Positions 1 to 5,459 of a stretch of 5,459 bases of DNA are shown one piece after another. The notes under the pieces are model-generated. The model saw only the letters and a list, made by a program, of their open reading frames with translations, was not told the origin of the DNA and searched no databases. Source of the stretch: Verrucomicrobiota bacterium (GTDB lineage Bacteria > Verrucomicrobiota > Lentisphaeria > Oligosphaerales > JAFGRS01); assembly GCA_019136035.1 (NCBI GenBank), contig JAGVUW010000597.1:1-5459 (forward strand), read 5' to 3'. Both the position numbers and the translations under genes were made by a program. The number at the start of each line of letters is the position of its first letter. Position 1 is the stretch's first letter.

Positions 1-211
1 CCCCGTGTCCCCCGTGTCCCCCGTGTCCCCCGTGTCCCCCGTGTCCCCCGTGTCCCCCGTGTCCCCAATGTCCCCAGTGTCCCCCGTGTCCCCAATGTCC
101 CCAATGTCCCCAATGTCCCCAATGTCCCCAATGTCCCCAATGTCCCCAATGTCCCCAATGTCCCCAATGTCCCCAATGTCCCCAGTGTCCCCCGTGTCCC
201 CCGTGTCCCCT
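1..211. repeat. 9-bp tandem repeat (minisatellite), truncated at left edge
   Basis: Positions 5-211 hold 23 consecutive 9-bp units. Each is a constant TGTCCCC core joined by a two-base linker. Positions 1-4 are the end of a further unit, so the array continues beyond the window. Linkers come in blocks: CG six times, then AA, AG, CG, then AA ten times (94-176), AG, CG, CG. This block pattern fits expansion by slippage or unequal exchange. The minus strand reads as regularly spaced runs of four or five G, which could form G-quadruplexes. The plus strand reads as Ser-Pro-Val/Met repeats and one minus frame as Gly-Asp-Thr/Ile repeats. Neither has a credible start or a protein-like flank, so I treat the array as non-coding. 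It lies 76 bp downstream of the methyltransferase stop codon. Confidence 0.97.
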
Positions 212-287
212 AGGGCGCCTCCCCCGCCGGCGGCCCCTCGCAGGCCACTCGCCCGAAAGCCACCGCGGTCACCTCCCGATCGCCCTG

Positions 288-902
288 CTACGTCAGGGCC
301 GCCGTGGTCACCCGGCGCACCTCGCGCAGGCCGGCGTCGGTCAACTCGGGGGCGAAGACGCGCGCCGGGTCGAAGCCCCACTCCTGGATGATCAGAATCC
401 CGCCGGGGCGCAGGACGCGGGCGCAGGCATCGAGACAGCGCGCCAGATCGGCGGCGGGCCAATACCCGGGCACGAGCAGGCTCTCGGCGAGGACCACGTC
501 GGCCCAGCCGGACCGGCACGCCGCCATGGCCACCGCGTCCGCCTGGACCGCCGCGCGCAGGCCCCAGGAGCACCCCAGCCGCAGGGCCCGCCGGGACAGG
601 TCCAGGGCCAGGGCCAGCGATACTCCCGGGTCGTCCTGGAGGAACCGGCAGAAGACGCCGTGGTTCGCCCCGAGGTGGAGGACGCGCCGGCCGGCACCCG
701 GGCGCAGGAGGTCGAGGTCGAGGAGGAGCGCCAGGGCCGGCAGGTAGGTCTCGGGGAACTTCTGCAGGTCCACCGCGTCGCGGTAGCCCAGGCCGCGGTC
801 TGAGGCCACGGCGGCGACGACGCGGCCGGCACTCCCGTCGCGCTCGGCAAACGCCGCCAGGAGCGCCCGCGCCCGCTCGAGGCTGCCTGCGCCGTCAGCC
901 AT
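288..902 (-). CDS. class I SAM-dependent methyltransferase
   Basis: This 204-residue protein probably transfers a methyl group from S-adenosylmethionine in the cytoplasm; the substrate cannot be told. The Rossmann-type signature is visible. Motif I is VLHLGANHG at residues 74-82 (usual form hDhGxGxG). The acidic end of strand 2 is D101 in ALALDLS, with a further Asp at 122 in AVQAD. Strand 4 is ADVVLAES (134-141), and the late motif RVLRPGGILII is at 162-172. Residues 1-60 are mostly helical with no signal peptide. I chose the ATG at 902 because a G-rich stretch (909-914) sits 6 nt upstream. The GTG at 986 would add 28 Arg-rich residues and translate a perfect hairpin. The stop is TAG. It is 108 nt downstream of the isomerase gene on the same strand, with two hairpins between them, so co-transcription is uncertain. 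The family call is good; the specific function is unknown. Confidence 0.85.
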   Translation of the reverse strand: MADGAGSLERARALLAAFAERDGSAGRVVAAVASDRGLGYRDAVDLQKFPETYLPALALLLDLDLLRPGAGRRVLHLGANHGVFCRFLQDDPGVSLALALDLSRRALRLGCSWGLRAAVQADAVAMAACRSGWADVVLAESLLVPGYWPAADLARCLDACARVLRPGGILIIQEWGFDPARVFAPELTDAGLREVRRVTTAALT

Positions 903-933
903 GGCTGGCCCCCCGGTTTGCCCGCTGCAGCGT

Positions 934-962
934 CGTCTCCGGCGCCCGGGGCGCCGGAGACG
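934..962 (-). other. perfect 13-bp inverted repeat in methyltransferase leader
   Basis: CGTCTCCGGCGCC (934-946) is followed by CGG and then its exact reverse complement (950-962), giving a 13-bp stem with a 3-nt loop. It lies 31 nt upstream of the chosen methyltransferase ATG and downstream of the isomerase stop. No T-run follows it in either direction, so it is not a classic intrinsic terminator. It could be an mRNA-stabilising or attenuating hairpin, or a protein-binding palindrome. The structure is seen directly; the function is inference. Confidence 0.75.
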
Positions 963-995
963 GCAAGGCAAGGCATCGCTCGCCACCGGTGTAGA

Positions 996-1020
996 GAACC
1001 GCTGAACGACTCAGCGGTTC
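996..1020 (-). terminator. hairpin spanning the isomerase stop codon, possible terminator
   Basis: GAACCGCTGA (996-1005) and TCAGCGGTTC (1011-1020) are perfect complements around a 5-nt loop. On the minus strand the 5' arm contains the last codons and TGA stop of the isomerase gene. The base run after the stem (TCTACACC) is not T-rich, so an intrinsic terminator would be weak. It may instead protect the 3' end of the message or work with the second hairpin 33 nt downstream. The structure is certain; its role as terminator is a guess. Confidence 0.45.
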
Positions 1021-1769
1021 CCGGCCGCGAGGCGGTTCCGCGTCAGGTAGGCGTAGCTCTGGGCCACGGCATCGACCATGTCGCAGTCGCAGCGGTCCAG
1101 TTCGACGATGACCCAGCGCAGGACCTGCTCGTCACAGGCGCCGATCACGCCCGGGATGTCGAGCTTGCCGGTGCCCAGCGGCAACATCGCGGTATCCTTC
1201 TTCAGGGGTCCGTCCTTGACGTGCAGCAGGGGTATCCGCGCCGCCAGGCGGCGGGTCATCGCCACCGGGTCATTGGCGCCGTGGTTGGCTGACCAGTACG
1301 CGTCCATCTCGAAGGTGACATCCGGGCCACAGTCCTCGAGGTACCAGTCGATGGCAAGGCGGCCGTCAACCGGGGCGTACTCCCAGTAGTGGTTGTGCTG
1401 GAACAGGGTGATCCCGGCCTGGCGCAGGGCGCGGGCCATGGCGGCGACGGCCTGGGCCGTCTCGCGGATGTGCTCGCGCGTGTCGAACTGCGCCGTCCCG
1501 TAGCCACAGCAGGCGACGTCGAGGCCCAGGATCCCGGCCGCGTCGATGACCTCCTGGAGATTCTCGGGACGCGCCGACGGACCGTGGCTCGAGCAGACCT
1601 TCATGCCGAGGTCCTCGACCACCTTGCGGAACTCGGCCATGGAGAGGTTGTGGAACCCGGCCGGTTCCACGCCCTTGTACCCCATCGCGGCGACCTTCTT
1701 CAGAACCCCGACAAAGTCGCTCTTGGCGGCCTCGCGCAGGGTGTACAACTGCAACGCGATCGGTTTCAT
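1011..1769 (-). CDS. sugar phosphate isomerase/epimerase family protein (xylose isomerase-like TIM barrel)
   Basis: This 252-residue protein has the usual length and strand order of the xylose isomerase-like TIM-barrel family (AP endonuclease 2 / IolE-type), whose members isomerise or epimerise sugars and inositol derivatives using a divalent metal. Visible family features are LQLYTLRE at residues 7-14 (strand 1), GYKGVEPAG (30-38, strand 2), a conserved SSH at 60-62, QHNHYWEY (124-131), FEMDAYW (153-159), HVKDG (183-187), a Gly-rich turn GTGKLDIPG (199-207) and VELD (222-225). Likely metal or catalytic residues are E154, D156, H183 and E223, by analogy. No signal peptide is seen, so it should be cytoplasmic. 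The ATG at 1769 is supported by GGAGGA 9 nt upstream. It follows the peptidase gene on the same strand after 196 bp. The exact substrate cannot be read from the sequence; IolE/IolI-like or plain epimerase roles are all possible. Confidence 0.93.
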   Translation of the reverse strand: MKPIALQLYTLREAAKSDFVGVLKKVAAMGYKGVEPAGFHNLSMAEFRKVVEDLGMKVCSSHGPSARPENLQEVIDAAGILGLDVACCGYGTAQFDTREHIRETAQAVAAMARALRQAGITLFQHNHYWEYAPVDGRLAIDWYLEDCGPDVTFEMDAYWSANHGANDPVAMTRRLAARIPLLHVKDGPLKKDTAMLPLGTGKLDIPGVIGACDEQVLRWVIVELDRCDCDMVDAVAQSYAYLTRNRLAAGNR

Positions 1770-1778
1770 GCTGCTTCG

Positions 1779-1784
1779 TCCTCC
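1779..1784 (-). promoter_or_regulatory. ribosome binding site of the isomerase gene
   Basis: The minus strand reads GGAGGA, a near-perfect Shine-Dalgarno sequence, 9 nt before the ATG at 1769. It fixes the start of the isomerase gene. Confidence 0.85.
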
Positions 1785-1965
1785 GTTGAAGAACTTACGC
1801 CGCCGCGGACGCCGCGACGACCGTAGCCGCCGCGCTCGCCCATCCGACCCGACGGCGGCGGCTCACCGCGGCCGGCCGTGTTTACCATGGCGCCGACGGG
1901 CCGCATGTCCAGACGACGCACGCGGCGACGCGGTGTCTCCGGCAGACCGCCCCGCCGCACTCGCC

Positions 1966-2892
1966 TCAGGGGGCGCCGCGCTCGTCCAGCTCCAGCACGG
2001 CGGCCACGATGAGCTGGGTGCTGCGACGCAGATTCTCCAGGTCGACGCGCTGCCAGCGGTCGCCAGGGAGGTGGTACTCCTCATCGCCGTAGGGCCACGA
2101 ACCGACATTCATCACGGTGGTCCGGAAGCCCTCCTTGATGAACATGCCGTCGTCGTCGTTGACTCGCGGTTTGTGGACCACGGCGACCTCGAGGCCGATG
2201 CCATGGCGGTCGTTCAGCCCGCGGATCATCTCGGCCAGGGGGCGGCCCTCGTCGGTGCTGTAGCCCACCGCATGGAGCATCTTCCCGGCGGCACGGTCAG
2301 CGTCGGACTTGCCATCGAGGGAGTCGACGTTGAGCACGGCGATCAGGCGGTCGCCGCGCGCCGCCGCCGCAGCGGCCGCCAGGCGGCTCGTCCAGGGCGT
2401 GTGCTCCTCGTTGCAGAACAGCAGACGCAGGGTGCGCTGCAGGGGCAGCCCCGCCAGCACCCGCGCGATCTCGAGCAGCGCCACGGTGCCGGTGGCGTTG
2501 TCGTGCGCTCCCGGCGAGTCAATCCAGCTCATCGAGTCCTTGTGCGCGATGAGCTGGATGGTCTCCTCCGGATGCGCCGCGCCGACACGCTCGGCTTCGA
2601 TGTTGCAGGTGTCGTACCACGGGTCCTCCGGCGCCGGCGCCGAGTACCAGTGGTGCAGAGGCTTGCTCGAGTCGCAGCGGAAGGCCTGCACCCGACAGGG
2701 CACCCGCCGCGGCGACCAGCCCGCCAGCTCGAGACGCCCCACAAGGTAGGCGTCGGCTTCGGCCAGGCTGCTCACCGACTGACCCGGACGCGTGTAGTTC
2801 ACCTTGCGGTACGGCAGCGGCGACTCGGTCAGGTAGACCAGGTCGCGACGAAGGCCCTCGATGGCGACGTTGCGGATCGGGCTCAGGTCCAT
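1966..2892 (-). CDS. M28 family zinc metallopeptidase (aminopeptidase-like)
   Basis: This 308-residue protein has the co-catalytic two-zinc centre of the M28 peptidases, which remove N-terminal residues from peptides. All the expected ligands are present in order: H117 and D119 in LIAHKDS, the bridging D131 in PGAHDNATGT, E162 (general base) and E163 (zinc ligand) in FCNEEH, D190 in LNVDS, and H274 in EEYHLPGDRWQRVD. The active site therefore looks intact. The N-terminus (MDLSPIRNVA...) has no signal peptide or lipobox, although many M28 enzymes are exported, so a cytoplasmic enzyme is likely. An Ala-rich stretch at 172-178 lies between the E163 and D190 motifs. The start at 2892 is fixed by GAGGAGGA 8 nt upstream. 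It is divergent from the small membrane protein gene and is followed by the isomerase gene on the same strand. Substrate preference is unknown; an amidohydrolase-like or carboxypeptidase activity within the clan cannot be excluded. Confidence 0.93.
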   Translation of the reverse strand: MDLSPIRNVAIEGLRRDLVYLTESPLPYRKVNYTRPGQSVSSLAEADAYLVGRLELAGWSPRRVPCRVQAFRCDSSKPLHHWYSAPAPEDPWYDTCNIEAERVGAAHPEETIQLIAHKDSMSWIDSPGAHDNATGTVALLEIARVLAGLPLQRTLRLLFCNEEHTPWTSRLAAAAAAARGDRLIAVLNVDSLDGKSDADRAAGKMLHAVGYSTDEGRPLAEMIRGLNDRHGIGLEVAVVHKPRVNDDDGMFIKEGFRTTVMNVGSWPYGDEEYHLPGDRWQRVDLENLRRSTQLIVAAVLELDERGAP

Positions 2893-2900
2893 GACAGACT

Positions 2901-2908
2901 TCCTCCTC
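2901..2908 (-). promoter_or_regulatory. ribosome binding site of the M28 peptidase gene
   Basis: The minus strand reads GAGGAGGA, a strong Shine-Dalgarno sequence, 8 nt before the ATG at 2892. It decides the start codon. Confidence 0.85.
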
Positions 2909-3041
2909 GCATCGGTTCCGGAGCTGTGCCATGCCTACCGTAGCGCCTCCGAGCCACCGCCGCCGGCCCCGGACAGGTGTTTTTCAGGGCTGGACCTTGC
3001 ATCGGCGCCGGCGGCCGGGTAAGGGTAATGGTGTGGAAGCG

Positions 3042-3058
3042 GTGTGCCTGGTGCACAC
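3042..3058. promoter_or_regulatory. dyad GTGTGC-N5-GCACAC in the divergent spacer, possible operator
   Basis: GTGTGC (3042-3047) and GCACAC (3053-3058) form a perfect 6-bp inverted repeat with a 5-bp spacer, 48 bp upstream of the small membrane protein gene. The size and symmetry resemble a site for a dimeric helix-turn-helix regulator. It could equally form a small hairpin in the 5' leader. The only promoter-like elements nearby are weak: TTGCAT at 2997 and TAAGGG at 3020, 17 bp apart. The dyad is seen directly; its function is inferred. Confidence 0.3.
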
Positions 3059-3093
3059 TGGCAGAGGTACCGTCGCGGGCGACAGCAACAGGG

Positions 3094-3099
3094 AAAGGA
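3094..3099 (+). promoter_or_regulatory. ribosome binding site of the small membrane protein gene
   Basis: AAAGGA lies 7 nt before the ATG at 3107. It favours this start over the in-frame GTG at 3044, which would add 21 polar residues (Arg/Gln-rich) and translate half of the dyad. Confidence 0.7.
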
Positions 3100-3106
3100 T
3101 CAAGCC

Positions 3107-3397
3107 ATGGCAGAGCAAACTCCGGCGGCGTGCGGTGGCGGCGATTCGATCAAGACCTTGCAGTTCCTGGCGGTGATTCTCATCTTCATCCTGGCCGTGT
3201 TCATGGTCAAGTCGCTCAACGACATCAAGGCCTCCCTGAACAAACTCAACAACGAGGTCGACACGCTGATCACCATCTCCTCGCAGAACACCCTCAGCGG
3301 CTTCCAGGCCGTCGACGCCAACGACAAGGTCGTCTACAAGTTCATCCCGGTGCCGATGGTCGAAGGCCCCGGTATCGAGCCCCCCCCGGAGCCCTGA
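3107..3397 (+). CDS. small single-pass membrane protein with heptad-repeat segment, function unknown
   Basis: This 96-residue protein matches no family I recognise. It has a short polar N-terminus (residues 1-17, with Cys9 and a Gly-rich stretch) and one hydrophobic span LQFLAVILIFILAVFMV (18-34). An amphipathic helix follows, with regular 3-4 spacing of L37, I40, L44, L47, V51 and L54, as in a short coiled coil. The C-terminal part (65-83) looks beta-like, and the tail is Pro/Glu-rich, ending EPPPEP. Third codon positions are strongly G/C in the protein-like part, and a ribosome binding site precedes the ATG, so I take it as a real gene. It is probably an inner-membrane protein that self-associates or pairs with a partner through the helix; Lys residues flank both sides of the span, so orientation is unclear. 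It is divergent from the peptidase gene and convergent with the helicase gene, so it is probably a single-gene transcript. Confidence 0.8.
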   Translation: MAEQTPAACGGGDSIKTLQFLAVILIFILAVFMVKSLNDIKASLNKLNNEVDTLITISSQNTLSGFQAVDANDKVVYKFIPVPMVEGPGIEPPPEP

Positions 3398-3411
3398 AGC
3401 CCTCGGAACCC

Positions 3412-3521
3412 CGCACCGCGCCCACGCTGCCCCCCGATCGTCCTGGAGACGGCCGGTGAGCCCCCGGGCGCGGGTCACGTAGGTCCGCGGCGCCGTCCGT
3501 GGGCCTCCCGGGCGCGGTGCG
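3412..3521. other. 12-bp inverted repeat in the convergent spacer
   Basis: CGCACCGCGCCC (3412-3423) and its exact reverse complement (3510-3521) bracket 86 bp in the gap between the small membrane protein gene and the helicase gene. An 11-bp direct repeat, CCCGGGCGCGG, also occurs at 3463-3473 and 3507-3517. There is no T-run, so no typical terminator is seen. GC-rich DNA makes such matches more likely, so the meaning is uncertain. Confidence 0.35.
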
Positions 3522-3572
3522 CGGCCAATCCGGCCGGTCCGTTCGCCTGGTCCACCCGGCCCTGGTCTGGCC

Positions 3573-5459
3573 TCAGCCCGGCTCGCCGTCGGCGAGGAAG
3601 CCCTGCACCGCGGCGCAGAGCTCGCCGGCGTCGGCGCAGGTCCACACCTGCGTCGGCAGGCTGGCGCGGAACCACTCGCCGTAGCGCTTGCTGACGATGC
3701 GCCCTGACGGAAGCGGATGACCGCCGCCGGCAGGGTGTAGTCCATGAAGGCATTGCCGCCGGCCGCCGCGATGGCCTCACAACGCGCCGCCACCACCGGG
3801 TCGGTATGCACGGCGAAGGGCAGCCGCGCCAGCACCACACACGAAAGGTTGTCGCCAACCACGTCGATGCCCTCCCAGAAGGACTGCGCCCCGAGCACGA
3901 CGGTCCGCGGCTCGCTCTTGAGGCGCTGCAGGAGACTCTCGCGCGACCCGGAGAGGCCCTGGGCCAGCACGGCAATCCCGGCGGCAGCGAGGTCGCTCTG
4001 CAGCGGCCCGGAGCAACGCCGCAGCATGTCATGGCTGGTGAACAGCACCAGGCCGCGGCCGGCGCTGGCGCGGAAGAGCTCGCCGAGGAAGGCCGAGAGG
4101 GCCCCGGCGTAGTCTCTGCCGGCGGCGTCGGGCTCGGGCAGGAACAGCGGCACCAGCACCAGGGCCTGACGGGCGTAGTCGAAGACCGTGCCGAGGGTCA
4201 GCGCCGTCAGGCGCTCGGGGGGTATCAGGTCGATCCCGAGACGGCGCTCCACAAAGGCCGTCGAGCCGTGCGCCGTCAGGGTGGCCGAGGTGAAGACGAC
4301 GCTCTGCCGGGCCTCGTAGAGGTGCTTCTGCATGAGGGCGCCGACCTGGATCGGGGCGCCCCAGGCCTGGGCGCCGCCCTGCATCGGCGGGACGGCCTCG
4401 ATCCAGCACACCCAGCCCGGCTCGGCGGCATCGAGGACGGCCTCGGCGTCCCGGCAGAACTCGCCCAGCCACAGCGCCGCCGCCCGCAGCTCGCGGTCGA
4501 ACTCGGCGAGGGCCTCCGGCAGAGGCTCGGCCAGACGCACGAGGGCGTCGGCGAGGGCCGTCACCGCGCGCGCCGCATCGCCGAGCGCCGCCACGAGACG
4601 GGCCCGCGCCGCCATCAGCATCGCCCAGCCGGCGCCCCCTTGGCGGCCGGGGTCGAGACGCAGCACCGCCCCCTCCCCCGGCCGCAGCTGGCCCGCCATC
4701 GCCGCAAAGAACGGCCCCAGCTCCGCCGTCGCCGTCGCCAGGGCCGCCTCCGCTTCCGCCTGACTCGACAGCACCACGGCGGCGCCGGCACCGACCGACC
4801 GGCCCAGCCGGCCGACCTGACGGCCCAGCGACGGCAGCAGACCCCGCGCCCGCCGACGCGAGCCGCGACGCCACAGACGCGACAGCACCGACTGCACCCG
4901 CCGCAGGCTCACCTCGCGCGACAGGGCGCTGGTGACCGCATCCTCGAGGTTGTGCGCCTCGTCCAGCACGAGCTGCTGGTAGGGCGGCAAGACCGGGCTG
5001 GCGAGGGGGTTGGCCATCTCCGAGAAGACGACGGCGTGGTTGGCCACCACCACATCGGCCGCCTGGGCCAGCCGCCGGGCGCGCTGCAGGAAGCACCGCC
5101 GGCGGTGCTCGCAGTCCATGCCGCGGCACTCCTCGGCGACGGAACTCACCCGCCCGGCGAGGTCGCGCTGCGTCGAGCGGTCCCCGAGGCACTCGGTGAG
5201 GTCACCGGTGCGGGTGCGGGCGGCCCAGACCACGACGCCGGCCAGGGGCAGGCGCTCGGCGCTCTCGAGTTCCGTCGCGGCGTGGTCCAGGAGGTAGAGC
5301 AGCTTGCGTACGCAGAGGTAGTTGCGACGGCCCTTGATCATCGCAAAACGCGCCTGGATGTCCAGCGCCTGCGTCAGCAGCGGCAGGTCCTTCTCGACGA
5401 GCTGGGCCTGCAGGTTCCGGGTGTGCGTGCTGACCACCACCGGGCTCTCGTTGACCACC
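3573..5459 (-). pseudogene. DinG/XPD-type Fe-S ATP-dependent DNA helicase, 5' end outside window, broken by an internal deletion
   Basis: This is a superfamily 2 helicase of the DinG/YoaA/XPD group, ATP-driven enzymes that unwind DNA 5' to 3' and act in repair. The start and the Walker A motif lie beyond the right edge. Counting from position 5458, motif Ia is VVVSTHTRNLQ (7-17). Four Fe-S cluster cysteines follow: C49 in KGRRNYLC, then C111, C116 and C122. The DEAH box is LDEAHN (165-170), motif III is FTSATLT (389-395), motif IV is GLVLFTSHD (469-477) and motif V is SFWEGIDVVGDNLS (526-539). The frame is good to RFRQG (582-586). The conserved continuation (FGRLIR...) is absent. The normal tail IVSKRYGEWFRASLP resumes in another frame at 3698 and runs 41 residues to a TGA at 3573-3575. 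About 20 residues with the core of motif VI, including the arginines that sense ATP, are lost, so the product should be inactive. A start codon at 5458 is not real. Confidence 0.85.
3696..3706 (-). other. deletion/frameshift junction in the helicase gene
   Basis: On the minus strand the in-frame codons CAG GGC (3706-3701; the Gln-Gly of motif VI) are followed by only two bases, GC (3700-3699). The codon ATC (3698-3696) then begins the C-terminal tail in a shifted frame. Relatives typically have about 20 residues between these points. The missing DNA must therefore be 3n+1 bases, estimated at 58. The frame change is seen directly; the deletion size is an estimate from family knowledge. Confidence 0.8.

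Noticed and set aside
5..391. Plus-strand frame encoding Ser-Pro-Val/Met repeats followed by an Arg/Pro-rich tail
   Set aside because: It is the minisatellite read in one frame. The tail is antisense to the methyltransferase gene, there is no ribosome binding site, and the start lies inside the repeat.
903..986. Upstream GTG start for the methyltransferase (28 extra residues)
   Set aside because: The extension is Arg-rich, crosses a perfect 13-bp hairpin and lacks family-like sequence. The ATG at 902 has a G-rich ribosome-binding stretch 6 nt upstream.
1825..1863. 8-bp inverted repeat AGCCGCCG/CGGCGGCT with a 23-nt loop upstream of the isomerase gene
   Set aside because: It is made of simple GCC/GGC triplets in GC-rich DNA with a large loop, so it is easily expected by chance.
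1881..1911. Possible promoter for the isomerase gene: TGGACA (minus strand, 1906-1911) with an AT-richer GGTAAACA at 1879-1886
   Set aside because: The spacing to a plausible -10 element is too long (about 21 bp to TAAACA) and the -10 match is poor, so it cannot be supported by eye.
1546..2943. 465-residue plus-strand open frame
   Set aside because: It is antisense to the isomerase and peptidase genes, which carry clear family motifs. Its translation is Arg/His/Val-rich with no recognisable domain, as expected for the opposite strand of GC-rich genes.
2964..2985. Short T-run (TTTTT) after a GC-rich segment, resembling a terminator
   Set aside because: There is no stable stem immediately before the T-run, and no plus-strand gene upstream that would need a terminator.
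4029..5192. 387-residue minus-strand open frame overlapping the helicase gene
   Set aside because: It is a Gly/Arg/Ala/Pro-rich frame-shifted reading of the helicase gene. The helicase motifs lie in the other frame.

Overview
The window is very GC-rich bacterial DNA with strong G/C preference at third codon positions, good Shine-Dalgarno sites and compact spacing. The gene content (an M28 metallopeptidase, a xylose-isomerase-like TIM-barrel protein, a small methyltransferase, a DinG-type helicase) points to a free-living, high-GC bacterium. It does not fix the phylum. No rRNA, tRNA, transposase, integrase, phage gene or CRISPR array was found.

Layout, left to right. Positions 1-211 are a 9-bp minisatellite (23 full units) that runs off the left edge. 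It is G-rich on the minus strand. Next come three minus-strand genes, transcribed right to left: M28-family peptidase (1966-2892), sugar phosphate isomerase/epimerase-like protein (1011-1769) and class I SAM methyltransferase (288-902). Two perfect hairpins (996-1020 and 934-962) lie between the isomerase and the methyltransferase. A 214-bp divergent spacer (2893-3106) separates the peptidase from a plus-strand gene for a 96-residue single-span membrane protein with a heptad-repeat segment (3107-3397). A convergent spacer (3398-3572) follows. The rest (3573-5459) is a minus-strand DinG/XPD-type Fe-S DNA helicase whose N-terminus, including the ATP-binding P-loop, lies beyond the right edge.

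The most notable feature is damage in the helicase. The frame is intact through motif V and the start of motif VI (Arg-Phe-Arg-Gln-Gly). It then jumps directly, in a different frame, to the normal C-terminal tail (Ile-Val-Ser-Lys-Arg-Tyr-Gly...). About 20 residues carrying the core of motif VI are missing. A long open frame that continues to 2984 beyond this junction is an artefact of GC-rich DNA. Either the gene is a recent pseudogene or the assembly has lost roughly 58 bp.

The peptidase and isomerase share strand and have strong ribosome binding sites, and they could form a small catabolic unit, but nothing in the sequence proves a common pathway. I see no convincing new multi-gene system here. 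The observations worth following up are the helicase deletion, the minisatellite with its G-quadruplex potential, the paired hairpins and the small membrane protein.
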